A stretch of DNA of 64,000 nt from Streptomyces sp. G-G2 (GTDB taxonomy: Bacteria > Actinomycetota > Actinomycetes > Streptomycetales > Streptomycetaceae), in the NCBI RefSeq assembly GCF_030063135.1, contig NZ_JASISO010000024.1:28689-92688 (forward strand), in the 5' to 3' direction. How positions within the stretch are numbered: position 1 is the stretch's first letter; every line of letters starts with the position of its first letter. Made by a program: the position numbers and the translations under genes. The notes beneath the pieces are model-generated. The model was given only the letters and a program-made list of their open reading frames with translations. It was not told the DNA's origin and made no database searches. Positions 34,923-43,533 of the stretch are shown piece by piece.

Positions 34923-37079
34923 ATGCGATTGCTCTCCGACCGGCCACCGCGGCTCACCGCGTCGGCGCTCGCCACCGCGCTGGTCGCGGCCCTGCTGATG
35001 CTGCTTCCCGGGACCGCCGCCCAGGCGGCCCCGACGCTGCTCTCCCAGGGCAAGCCCGCGACCGCCTCCAGCATCGAGGGCGCGGGCACCCCGGCGGGCG
35101 CCGCCGTGGACGGTGACAACAACACCCGTTGGTCGAGCCAGTTCGCCGATCCGCAGTGGATACAAGTGGACCTCGGCACCCCCGCCCAGGTCAGCCAGGT
35201 CGTGCTGCGCTGGGAGACGGCGTACGCGAAGGCGTACCGGGTCGAGCTGTCCACCGACGGCGCCAGCTGGAACACCGCGTACTCCACCGCCGCGAGCACC
35301 GGTGGGGTCCAGACCCACGACATCACCGGGACGGCCCGTTACGTCCGGGTGTACGGAACCCAGCGCGCCACCGGATACGGCTACTCCCTCTTCGAGTTCC
35401 AGGTCTACGGCACCACCGGCGGCGGTCCGACCCTGCCCGGCGGCGGCGACCTCGGCCCCAACGTGATCGTCTTCGATCCGTCGACACCGAACATCCAGAC
35501 CAAGCTGGACGACGTCTTCAGGCAGCAGGAGTCGGCCCAGTTCGGCTCCGGCCGCTACCAGTTCCTTTTCAAGCCGGGTACCTACAACGGCCTCAACGCC
35601 CAGATCGGCTTCTACACCTCGATCTCGGGCCTCGGCCTGAACCCGGACGACACCACCATCAACGGTGACGTGACCGTGGACGCGGGCTGGTTCGGCGGCA
35701 ACGCCACCCAGAACTTCTGGCGGTCGGCGGAGAACCTGGCGCTCAACCCGGTCAACGGCACCGACCGCTGGGCCGTCTCCCAGGCCGCGCCGTTCCGCCG
35801 GATGCACGTCAAGGGCGGACTCAACCTCGCCCCCGACGGCTACGGTTGGGCGTCCGGCGGGTACATCGCCGACTCGAAGATCGACGGTCAGGTCGGCAAC
35901 TACTCGCAACAGCAGTGGTACACCCGGGACAGCTCGATCGGCGGTTGGTCCAACTCGGTCTGGAACCAGGTGTTCTCGGGCGTGCAGGGCGCGCCCGCCC
36001 AGGGCTTCCCCGACCCGCGCTACACCACCCTGGACACCACGCCCGTCTCCCGCGAGAAGCCCTTCCTCTACCTGGACGGGTCGGAGTACAAGGTGTTCGT
36101 GCCCGCCAAGCGCGTGAACGCGCGCGGCACCTCATGGGGCAACGGCACGCCGCAGGGGACCTCGATCCCGCTCAGCCAGTTCTACGTGGTCAAGCCGGGC
36201 GCGAGCGCGGCGACGATCAACCAGGCGCTGGCCCAGGGTCTGCACCTGCTCTTCACCCCCGGCGTCTACCACGTGAACCAGACGATCCAGGTCAACCGCC
36301 CCGACACGGTGGTGCTGGGCCTCGGCCTCGCCACGATCGTGCCGGACAACGGCGTGACCGCGATGAAGGTCGCCGACGTGGACGGGGTCAAGCTCGCGGG
36401 CTTCCTCATCGACGCGGGCACCGTCAACTCGCCCAGTCTGCTGGAGGTCGGCCCGGCCGGTACCACCACGGACCACGCGGCGAACCCGACCACCGTCCAG
36501 GACGTTTTCATCCGGGTCGGCGGCGCGGGCGCGGGCAAGGCCACGGCGGGCATGGTCATCAACAACCGCAGCACGATCGTCGACCACACCTGGATCTGGC
36601 GCGCCGACCACGGCGACGGGGTGGGCTGGGAGACCAACCGCTCCGACTACGGCTTCCGGGTCAACGGCGCCGATGTCCTCGCCACCGGTCTGTTCGTCGA
36701 GCACTTCAACAAGTACGACGTGGAGTGGAACGGCGACCGCGGCCGCACGATCTTCTTCCAGAACGAGAAGGCGTACGACGCCCCCAACCAGGCCGCCGTG
36801 CAGAACGGCTCGGTCAAGGGCTTCGCGGCCTACAAGGTCGCGGACTCGGTGACCACCCACGAGGGCTGGGGCCTGGGCAGCTACTGCTACTACAACGTCG
36901 ACCCGACGATCCGTCAGGACCACGGTTTCGAGGTCCCGGTGACGCCGGGCGTGAAGTTCCACGACCTGCTCGTGGTCTCCCTCGGCGGCCAGGGCCAGTA
37001 CGAGCACGTCATCAACAACACGGGCGCCCCGACGTCGGGTACGTCGACCACCCCGTCCACCGTCGTCTCGTTCCCCTGA
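34923..37079 (+). CDS. Secreted discoidin (F5/8 C) plus beta-helix protein
   Basis: 718 residues with a signal peptide (ALATALVAALLMLLPGTAAQA). Next comes an F5/8 type C (CBM32-like) domain with NNTRWSSQFADPQWIQVDLG and a YGYSLFEFQVYG end, then a right-handed beta-helix-like region of about 500 residues with repeated GxxxxTIVPDNGVTAMKV and NRSTIVDHTWIWRADHGDG strands. This architecture occurs in polysaccharide lyases and GH55-like enzymes, so extracellular glycan binding and cleavage is likely; the exact activity is unknown. The ATG at 34923 has AGGAG 7 nt upstream. A terminator follows directly. Confidence 0.82.
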   Translation: MRLLSDRPPRLTASALATALVAALLMLLPGTAAQAAPTLLSQGKPATASSIEGAGTPAGAAVDGDNNTRWSSQFADPQWIQVDLGTPAQVSQVVLRWETAYAKAYRVELSTDGASWNTAYSTAASTGGVQTHDITGTARYVRVYGTQRATGYGYSLFEFQVYGTTGGGPTLPGGGDLGPNVIVFDPSTPNIQTKLDDVFRQQESAQFGSGRYQFLFKPGTYNGLNAQIGFYTSISGLGLNPDDTTINGDVTVDAGWFGGNATQNFWRSAENLALNPVNGTDRWAVSQAAPFRRMHVKGGLNLAPDGYGWASGGYIADSKIDGQVGNYSQQQWYTRDSSIGGWSNSVWNQVFSGVQGAPAQGFPDPRYTTLDTTPVSREKPFLYLDGSEYKVFVPAKRVNARGTSWGNGTPQGTSIPLSQFYVVKPGASAATINQALAQGLHLLFTPGVYHVNQTIQVNRPDTVVLGLGLATIVPDNGVTAMKVADVDGVKLAGFLIDAGTVNSPSLLEVGPAGTTTDHAANPTTVQDVFIRVGGAGAGKATAGMVINNRSTIVDHTWIWRADHGDGVGWETNRSDYGFRVNGADVLATGLFVEHFNKYDVEWNGDRGRTIFFQNEKAYDAPNQAAVQNGSVKGFAAYKVADSVTTHEGWGLGSYCYYNVDPTIRQDHGFEVPVTPGVKFHDLLVVSLGGQGQYEHVINNTGAPTSGTSTTPSTVVSFP

Positions 37080-37100
37080 TCCACCCCTGACCCCCGCAGG

Positions 37101-37134
37101 ACGCGGGGCGGCCCGGCGGCCGCCCCGCGTTTTC
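37101..37134 (+). terminator. Rho-independent terminator after the beta-helix gene
   Basis: Perfect 12-bp arms ACGCGGGGCGGC (37101-37112) and GCCGCCCCGCGT (37119-37130), then TTTT. It separates this gene from the DUF1996 transcription unit. Confidence 0.9.
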
Positions 37135-37144
37135 CGGGCCGACT

Positions 37145-37160
37145 GAGAGAGCGCTCTCCC
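37145..37160 (+). promoter_or_regulatory. LacI-type operator upstream of the DUF1996 gene
   Basis: A 16-mer containing the perfect palindrome GAGAGCGCTCTC (37147-37158). It matches 15 of 16 positions of GGGAGAGCGCTCTCCC at the centre of the 42-bp palindrome before the GH3 gene. Streptomyces CebR sites (TGGGAGCGCTCCCA) are close in form. It lies about 53 bp before the ATG at 37213. Confidence 0.7.
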
Positions 37161-37212
37161 AGCCCTCTCCCCCCCACCGGTGTTCCCCCACCTCCCTAAA
37201 GGAGCTGACACG

Positions 37213-38289
37213 ATGAAAATCCGCTCGCGGACCCTGTCCGCCTTACTGGTCTCGGCGGCCTTCGCCGTGACCGCGGCCGCCGGTCTCGGCGCGACCACGC
37301 TCACCGCCCAGGCCTCGCCCGACTCCGGCGCCGCCGTCCACATGGCCATGGACCACTCCAACGTGGCCCCGCTCGCCGGGGGCGACGACCCGGACGGTGA
37401 CGGTTACATCCCCGCCCTCCCGCCCGTCACCGGGGTCCCCCCGTCCTGGAACAACCCGCCGGACCGCTACTTCCACGAGTTCCAGGCGAACTGCGCGGTC
37501 AGCAAGACCGCCCCGGACGACCCGATCGTCTTCGCGGGCCGTCCCGGCGCCTCGCACAACCACACCTTCATGGGCAACACCACCACGGACGCCTTCAGCA
37601 CCACCGCCTCCCTCAGCGGCGGCGGCACCGCCTGCAACGCGCCCGGCGATCTGTCGGGCTACTGGATGCCGACGCTGTACAACGGCACCCAGCCGGTGCT
37701 GCCGACCGGGCCGCAGGTGATCTACTACAAGACGGGCGTCACCGACTACACGAGCGTGCGCCCCTTCCCCAAGGGCCTGCGCTTCGTCGTCGGCAGCCCG
37801 ACCCAGACCGCGGCCGAGTTCCGTGCCCACAAGGGCTGGGTCGAGGGCTGGGAGTGCGGCGAGAGCTTCAAGAACGTCGACTTCCCGGCGAACTGCCCGG
37901 CCGGAAGCCAGCTCAACATCCGTATGCAGTCCCCAAGTTGCTGGGACGGAAAGAACCTCGACACCCCGGACCACAAGGCCCACATGGCCTACCCGGTCGT
38001 GAAGCCCGGCAACAACGACAACGTCTGCCCCGCCGACCACCCGGTCGCACTGCCGATGATCGAGTTCAAGATGGCCTTCCCGGTCAGCGGTGACATGTCC
38101 CAGGTCAAGCTCGCCAGCGGGTCGGGCCACAGCTTCCACTACGACTTCTTCAACGCGTGGGACGACCGGACCCTCAACGCCCTCGTCGAGCACTGCATCA
38201 AGGGCGGCCTCCAGTGCAACGCCCGCGGCTACGACGAGACCCACCCCGCGGCCGGAGCCGTACTCGGCCCCGACTACCGCCTCCCCTAG
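37213..38289 (+). CDS. Secreted DUF1996 protein
   Basis: 358 residues. A signal peptide (MKIRSRTLSALLVSAAFAVTAAAGLGATTLTA, split here by its h-region LLVSAAFAV) precedes a DUF1996 domain containing FHEFQANCAV, the PGASHNHTFMGN segment, LSGYWMPTLY and paired cysteines. DUF1996 is widespread in secreted fungal and actinobacterial proteins, sometimes with carbohydrate-binding modules, but has no proven activity. ATG at 37213 has AAAGGAG 8 nt upstream. The next gene starts 47 bp after the stop with no terminator, so the two form an operon under the operator at 37145. Confidence 0.85.
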   Translation: MKIRSRTLSALLVSAAFAVTAAAGLGATTLTAQASPDSGAAVHMAMDHSNVAPLAGGDDPDGDGYIPALPPVTGVPPSWNNPPDRYFHEFQANCAVSKTAPDDPIVFAGRPGASHNHTFMGNTTTDAFSTTASLSGGGTACNAPGDLSGYWMPTLYNGTQPVLPTGPQVIYYKTGVTDYTSVRPFPKGLRFVVGSPTQTAAEFRAHKGWVEGWECGESFKNVDFPANCPAGSQLNIRMQSPSCWDGKNLDTPDHKAHMAYPVVKPGNNDNVCPADHPVALPMIEFKMAFPVSGDMSQVKLASGSGHSFHYDFFNAWDDRTLNALVEHCIKGGLQCNARGYDETHPAAGAVLGPDYRLP

Positions 38290-38336
38290 TCCGCGTCGCG
38301 GGCGCACTCCCCCCACCCCTCCAAGGAGGTCCCTGC

Positions 38337-40067
38337 ATGCTCACCCGCATGCGCACCCTCACCGCGGCAGCCGTGCTCGCGGGCGCCGTCACCGTCCTGC
38401 CCGCCCTTCCCGCGCACGCCGCGGGCAGTGTGGTCAAGGTGACCGGCTCCCAGGGCAACTGGCAGCTCCAGGTGGACGGTTCGCCGTACCAGGTCAAGGG
38501 CGTCACCTGGGGTCCGTCCCCGGCCGACGCCGCACGACTGCTGCCCGACGTGAAATCGATGGGCGCCAACACCATCCGCACCTGGGGCACCGATGCGAGC
38601 AGCCGACCGCTGTTCGACGCGGCGGCCGCCAACGGGATCAAGGTCGTGGCCGGCTTCTGGCTCCAGCCCGGCGGCGGCCCGGGCAGCGGCGGCTGCACCA
38701 ACTACGTCACGGACACGACGTACAAGAACAACATGACGGCCGAGTTCACCAAGTGGGTGCAGACCTACCGGGACCACCCGGGCGTGCTGATGTGGAACGT
38801 CGGCAACGAATCGGTGCTCGGTCTGCAGAACTGCTACTCGGGCACGGAGCTGGAGAACCAGCGCAACGCCTACACGACCTTCGTGAACGACGTGGCGAAG
38901 GCCATCCACCGCATCGACGCCAGCCACCCCGTCACCTCCACCGACGCGTGGGTCGGCGCCTGGACGTACTACAAGCGCAACTCCCCCGACCTCGACCTGT
39001 ACGCCGTCAACTCCTACAAGGAGGTCTGCGGGATCAAGCAGGCCTGGGAGCAAGGTGGTTACAACAAGCCGTACATCGTGACGGAGACCGGCCCGGCCGG
39101 AGAGTGGGAGGTGCCGAACGACGCGAACGGCGTACCGAAGCAGGTCGGCGACCAGGCCATGGCCGACGGCTACACCAACGCGTGGAACTGCGTCACGGGC
39201 CACCGGGGGGTGGCGCTGGGCGCGACGGTCTTCCACTACGGCACCGAGTACGACTTCGGGGGCCACTGGTTCAACCTGACCCCCGCCGGGGAGCGCCGGA
39301 AGGCGTACTACGCGGTCAAGCGGATGTACGGCGGGAACACGGCCGGGGACAACCTGCCGCCGACCGTGTCCGTGCCCGCGGTGGCCGATCCCTCGGCCGT
39401 TCCCGCCGGTAAGGAGATCACCCTCTCCGCCCCGGCGACCGACCCGGAGAACGACGCCCTGTCGTACGAGGTGCTGTGGGGCAGCAAGTACGTGGACGGG
39501 GGCGGCGGGCTGGTCTCGGCGGCCTCGGGCGCCCTCGGCAACGGGACCATCAAGGTCACGGCTCCGGCCAAGACCGGGGTGTGGATCCTGTACGTCAAGG
39601 TCAAGGACGGCCGGGGCAACGTGGGCGTGGAGCAGCGCTCGGTGCGGGTCGTCCCGCCGCCGGTGGCGGGCACGAACGTGGCCCTCAACCGGCCGACCAC
39701 CGCCTCCACCTTCCAGAACGACAACTGGGGCGGCTGCCCGTGCGGTGCGGCCCTGGCCACGGACGGGCGCAACGACACGCGATGGGCGAGCAGTTGGGCC
39801 GATCCGCAGTGGCTCCAGGTGGACCTGGGCGCGGTGATGCAGCTCAAGCACGCGCAGCTGGTGTGGGAGTCGGCGTACGGCAAGGCGTACACCATCCAGG
39901 TCTCCGACGACGGCCAGAACTGGCGTACGGCTTACACCGCGTCGAACGGGGACGGCGGTATCGACGACTTCGACATCGCGGCCTCGGGGCGGTACGTGCG
40001 CCTGGACATGACCCAGCGCGGCACCGGCTACGGCTACTCGCTGTTCCACTTCGGCGTGTACGCCTGA
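38337..40067 (+). CDS. Secreted GH2-like TIM-barrel hydrolase with Ig-like and discoidin domains
   Basis: 576 residues with a signal peptide ending in PALPAHA. The catalytic barrel (about 30-340) has WNVGNES with the likely acid/base Glu and IVTETGPAGEW with the likely nucleophile Glu, the clan GH-A pattern. An Ig-like domain (about 345-440) and an F5/8 type C domain (about 445-576) follow. The discoidin domain is very like the one in the gene at 34923 (ADPQWxQVDLG, GTGYGYSLFxFxVYx). The ATG at 38337 has AAGGAGG 7 nt upstream. The substrate is probably a beta-glucan-like polymer, by inference. Confidence 0.85.
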   Translation: MLTRMRTLTAAAVLAGAVTVLPALPAHAAGSVVKVTGSQGNWQLQVDGSPYQVKGVTWGPSPADAARLLPDVKSMGANTIRTWGTDASSRPLFDAAAANGIKVVAGFWLQPGGGPGSGGCTNYVTDTTYKNNMTAEFTKWVQTYRDHPGVLMWNVGNESVLGLQNCYSGTELENQRNAYTTFVNDVAKAIHRIDASHPVTSTDAWVGAWTYYKRNSPDLDLYAVNSYKEVCGIKQAWEQGGYNKPYIVTETGPAGEWEVPNDANGVPKQVGDQAMADGYTNAWNCVTGHRGVALGATVFHYGTEYDFGGHWFNLTPAGERRKAYYAVKRMYGGNTAGDNLPPTVSVPAVADPSAVPAGKEITLSAPATDPENDALSYEVLWGSKYVDGGGGLVSAASGALGNGTIKVTAPAKTGVWILYVKVKDGRGNVGVEQRSVRVVPPPVAGTNVALNRPTTASTFQNDNWGGCPCGAALATDGRNDTRWASSWADPQWLQVDLGAVMQLKHAQLVWESAYGKAYTIQVSDDGQNWRTAYTASNGDGGIDDFDIAASGRYVRLDMTQRGTGYGYSLFHFGVYA

Positions 40068-40116
40068 TCCTCCGCGCACCACCCGGCGCCGGACCCTCCG
40101 GCACCGCCCCGTGAAC

Positions 40117-40157
40117 ACCGCGCGCCGCCCCTTCTCCCCGCCAGGGCGGCGCGCGGT
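40117..40157. terminator. Bidirectional terminator
   Basis: Perfect 14-bp arms ACCGCGCGCCGCCC (40117-40130) and its complement (40144-40157). It lies between the convergent hydrolase and oxidoreductase genes. Confidence 0.88.
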
Positions 40158-40214
40158 CGTGTCCGGCTACGGGACGGTGGGAGGAACAGCCCGGGGGGAA
40201 CGGCCCGGGCGGGC

Positions 40215-41156
40215 TCAGACCTCGATGACGATCTTGCCCGCGGTGTGCCCGTCCTGGCTCAGCTCGAAGGCGGCGGCCAGCTCGGACAGCGGGAAGGTCC
40301 GGGCCACGGTGACGTCCAGCTGTCCGGCGTCGGCGAGCCGTCCCAGCTCGGCGAGGGCCGCGCCGTCGGGCCGGACCCACATCCACTGGCCGTCGGCGCC
40401 CAGGACGGCCGGGTCGGCGATCGAGGCGTGCCGTCCGCCGTCCGCCAGAACGGCTTGGGTGGCTTCCAGGACCCCGCCGACGAAGTCGGCGACCACGGTG
40501 ACCCCCTCGGGGGCCAGGGCGCGGACCCGGTCCGCGAGGCCGTCGCCGTACTCGACGGGCTCGGCGCCCAGCTCCCGCAGCCGGTCGTGGTTGCGGGGGG
40601 AGGCGGTGCCGATGACGCGGGCGCCCAGGGCGCGGGCGATCTGCACGCCGAAGGAGCCGACCCCGCCCGCCGCGCCGTGGACCAGGACGGTGTCGTCCTT
40701 TCCGGTGCCGAGACGGGTGAGCAGCTGGTAGGCCGTGAGCCCGGCCAGGGGGAGTCCGGCGGCCTCGGCCCAGCCGAGGGAGTGCGGTTTGGCCGCGAGG
40801 GCCCGTACGGGCACGGTGACGAACTCGGCGAAGGTGCCGCCGTGCACGTAGTCCTTGCGGGCGTAGGCGATGACCTCGTCCCCGGCGGTGAACTCGGGGG
40901 TGTCGATGCCGACGACCTCCACGGTGCCGGAGACGTCCCAGCCGGGGACCACCGGGTACACGACGTCCATCAGGCCGTCGAGACCGCCCGCCATGATCTT
41001 CCAGTCGACCGGGTTGACCGAAGCGCACTTGACGCGGACCAGGACCTCACCGGGGCCGACCTTGGGCACGGGCAGCCGGGTCTCGGTGAGCACCTCCGTC
41101 CCGCCGTACGTCTCGTACGTCATGGCCCGCATGGTGCCCTCGCTGTCCTCGGACAT
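40215..41156 (-). CDS. NADP-dependent quinone-oxidoreductase-type MDR protein
   Basis: 313 residues of the zinc-independent medium-chain reductase class. The N-terminal GroES-like part has VLVRVKCASVNPVDWKIM, and the Rossmann part has the dinucleotide motif VHGAAGGVGSFGVQIARALGA, followed by GTASPRNHDRLRELGA. There are no zinc-ligand cysteines. It reduces quinones or enones with NADPH in characterised relatives. ATG at 41156 has GGAGAGG upstream; an in-frame ATG at 41132 is an alternative. It runs alone between two terminators. Confidence 0.9.
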   Translation of the reverse strand: MSEDSEGTMRAMTYETYGGTEVLTETRLPVPKVGPGEVLVRVKCASVNPVDWKIMAGGLDGLMDVVYPVVPGWDVSGTVEVVGIDTPEFTAGDEVIAYARKDYVHGGTFAEFVTVPVRALAAKPHSLGWAEAAGLPLAGLTAYQLLTRLGTGKDDTVLVHGAAGGVGSFGVQIARALGARVIGTASPRNHDRLRELGAEPVEYGDGLADRVRALAPEGVTVVADFVGGVLEATQAVLADGGRHASIADPAVLGADGQWMWVRPDGAALAELGRLADAGQLDVTVARTFPLSELAAAFELSQDGHTAGKIVIEV

Positions 41157-41213
41157 GCGTCTCGCCTCTCCGTGAGCTGCTGGAACCGCCCCCTCGGCCC
41201 ATCCCATCACGAA

Positions 41214-41252
41214 ACGCCGTGCCCGTCCCCCGGTGGGGGGCGGGCACGGCGT
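41214..41252 (-). terminator. Terminator of the sugar ABC/GH1 operon
   Basis: Arms ACGCCGTGCCCG (41214-41225) and CGGGCACGGCGT (41241-41252) with a CCCCC/GGGGG stem inside. It lies 14 bp past the GH1 stop on the minus strand. Confidence 0.88.
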
Positions 41253-41266
41253 GGCGGGAGCGGTCG

Positions 41267-42670
41267 TCAGGCGCCCCGGTGGGCGGCCCGGTGGGCCTCG
41301 ATGACGGAGGTGTAGTGGCGGCCGCTGGCCTTGACGGTGCGCAGCTGGGTGTCGAAGTCGACGTGGACGAGGCCGAAGCGCTTGTCGTAACCGTAGGCCC
41401 ATTCGAAGTTGTCGAGCAGGGACCAGGCGTAGTACCCGGCGAGGGGCGCGCCGCGGCGGGCGGCGCGGGCGCAGGCGGCGAGGTGGGAGTCGAGGTAGGC
41501 GGTTCGCTCGGGGTCGCTGACGGTGCCGTCGGCGGCGACGGTGTCGGGGTAGGCGGAGCCGTTCTCGGTGATGTAGAGGCGGCGGGCGCGGTAGTCCTCG
41601 GTGAGGCGCATCAGCAGGGTCTCGATGCCGTTGGCGTCGATCTCCCAGTCCATGCCGGTGCGCGGGACGGCGGGCCGGTCGATCTGGCGGGCGTAGGGTG
41701 CCGGGCCGCCGGGGTCGTCGGTGACGTACTGCGGGAAGTAGTAGTTCAGGCCGAGCCAGTCGAGGGGGGCCGCGATGGTGGCCAGGTCGCCGGGGCGTTC
41801 GGGCAGCTCTACGCCGTACACCTCGCGCATGTCGGCGGGGAAGCCGCGGCCGTGGACCGGGTCGAGCCACCAGCGGTTGACGTGGCCGTCCATCCGCCGG
41901 GCCGCGGCGCGGTCGGCCTCGCTGTCGCTCGCGGGTTCGACGGTGGAGAGGTTGTTGACGATGCCGATCCGGGCGGCGGGCACGGCGGCGCGGACGGCCT
42001 GGGCGGCCAGTCCGTGTCCGAGGAGCAGGTGGTAGGAGGCCCGGACGGCGGCGGTGAGGTCGGTCAGGCCGGGGGCCATCCGGCCTTCGAGGTGGCCGAT
42101 CCAGGCGGAGCAGAGCGGCTCGTTGAGGGTGGCCCACTGGGTGACCCGGTCGCCGAGCCGTTCGGCCACCTGGGCGGCGTACGCGGCGAAGTGCTCGGCG
42201 GTGGCGCGCTCGGTCCAGCCGCCGCGGTCCTGGAGGGCCTGCGGCAGGTCCCAGTGGTAGAGGGTGACGGAGGGCTCGATGCCCGCGGCGAGCAGACCGT
42301 CGGTCAACTGGTCGTAGAAGTCGAGGCCCTTGGGGTTGGGCGGCCCGTCACCGCCCGGTACCACGCGGGGCCAGGCGACGGACAACCGGTAGGCGTTGGT
42401 GCCGAGTCCGCGCATCAGGCCGATGTCGTCGCGCCAGCGGTGGTAGTGGTCGCAGGCGGTGTCGCCGTGGTCGTCCCCGGCGGTGTTGCCGGGGGTGTGG
42501 GAGAAGGTGTCCCAGATGGACGGCGTACGGCCGTCCTCGTCGGCGGCGCCCTCGATCTGGTAGGCGGAGGTCGCGGTGCCCCAGGCGAAGTCGCTGGGCA
42601 GCGCGGCGAGGTCGATGGGCTGGGGCTCGGTCACGACGGTCCTTCCGGGGCGGGCGGTTTCGGTGGTCAC
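41267..42670 (-). CDS. GH1 beta-glucosidase (cytoplasmic)
   Basis: 467 residues. The retaining GH1 signature is complete: N-terminal FAWGTATSAYQIEGA, acid/base Glu in TLNEP and nucleophile Glu in ITENGSA, plus the glycone-binding NFEWAYGYDKRFGL. No signal peptide, so it hydrolyses imported beta-linked disaccharides or short oligosaccharides inside the cell. The GTG start at 42670 overlaps the permease stop by 4 nt (GTGA), coupling it to the ABC importer. BglC of the Streptomyces ceb operon is the obvious analogue, but the regulators here differ. Confidence 0.93.
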   Translation of the reverse strand: MTTETARPGRTVVTEPQPIDLAALPSDFAWGTATSAYQIEGAADEDGRTPSIWDTFSHTPGNTAGDDHGDTACDHYHRWRDDIGLMRGLGTNAYRLSVAWPRVVPGGDGPPNPKGLDFYDQLTDGLLAAGIEPSVTLYHWDLPQALQDRGGWTERATAEHFAAYAAQVAERLGDRVTQWATLNEPLCSAWIGHLEGRMAPGLTDLTAAVRASYHLLLGHGLAAQAVRAAVPAARIGIVNNLSTVEPASDSEADRAAARRMDGHVNRWWLDPVHGRGFPADMREVYGVELPERPGDLATIAAPLDWLGLNYYFPQYVTDDPGGPAPYARQIDRPAVPRTGMDWEIDANGIETLLMRLTEDYRARRLYITENGSAYPDTVAADGTVSDPERTAYLDSHLAACARAARRGAPLAGYYAWSLLDNFEWAYGYDKRFGLVHVDFDTQLRTVKASGRHYTSVIEAHRAAHRGA

Positions 42671-43533
42671 TTGACGGCTCCCGCGGTGAGGCCTGCCACC
42701 AAGTAGCGCTGGAGCAGCAGGAACCCGGCGACGACGGGGACGCTGACGACGAGCGAGGCGGCCATGATCTGGTTCCAGTACACGTCGTTCTGGGTGGAGT
42801 AGCCCTGCAGGCCGACGGCGAGGGTGCGGGTCTGCTGGTTGGTCATGACGGAGGCGAAGAGCACCTCGCCCCAGGCGGTCATGAAGGAGTACACGGCGAC
42901 CGCGACGATGCCGGGTACGGCGGCCGGGACGACGACGCGGAACAGTGCTCCGAGGGGTCCGCAGCCGTCGACGGTGGCGGCCTCGTCGAGGTCGCGCGGC
43001 ACCGAGTCGAAGTACCCGATGAGCATCCAGATGGAGAAGGGGAGCGAGAAGGTCAGGTAGGCGAGGATCAGCCCGGCGCGGGAGCCGTAGAGGGCGATGC
43101 CGGTGGCGTTGCCGACGTTGACGAAGATGAGGAAGAGCGGCAGCAGGAAGAGGATGCCCGGGAACATCTGGGTGGAGAGCACGGTGATGGTGAACAGGCG
43201 CTTGCCGCGGAAGCGGTAGCGGCTGACGGCGTAGGCCGCGAAGACGGCGATGACCACGGAGGCGGCGGTCGCCGAGCCCGCCACGATCAGGGAGTTCACG
43301 AAGTACTTCGCGAGCGGGACCGTGTGCCAGATGTCGATGTACGGGCGCACGGTGAGGCCGCTGGGGATCCAGTGGAAGGCTCCGGCGACGTCCTTGAGCG
43401 GCTTGAGCGAGGTGGTGATCATCACGTAGACGGGCAGTACGACGAAGCCCGTGAGGACGGTGAGGAAGACCGCCCGGACCGCCTGGAAGGAGGGCGCCGG
43501 GGCGAGCGGGGACCTGCGACGGGCATTAGACAT
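42667..43533 (-). CDS. Sugar ABC transporter permease, MalG type
   Basis: 288 residues, six predicted membrane spans and the cytoplasmic EAA loop DLDEAATVDGCGPLGALFRVVVP that contacts the ATPase. Start ATG at 43533 has AAGGAG upstream, and the gene overlaps the preceding permease by 8 bp. No ATPase gene is present; such CUT1 importers in Streptomyces usually share the MsiK ATPase encoded elsewhere. Confidence 0.92.
   Translation of the reverse strand: MSNARRRSPLAPAPSFQAVRAVFLTVLTGFVVLPVYVMITTSLKPLKDVAGAFHWIPSGLTVRPYIDIWHTVPLAKYFVNSLIVAGSATAASVVIAVFAAYAVSRYRFRGKRLFTITVLSTQMFPGILFLLPLFLIFVNVGNATGIALYGSRAGLILAYLTFSLPFSIWMLIGYFDSVPRDLDEAATVDGCGPLGALFRVVVPAAVPGIVAVAVYSFMTAWGEVLFASVMTNQQTRTLAVGLQGYSTQNDVYWNQIMAASLVVSVPVVAGFLLLQRYLVAGLTAGAVK

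Noticed and set aside
35846..37090. Long Arg-rich frames overlapping the beta-helix gene
   Set aside because: Shadow frames of a gene with clear signal peptide, domain and ribosome site.
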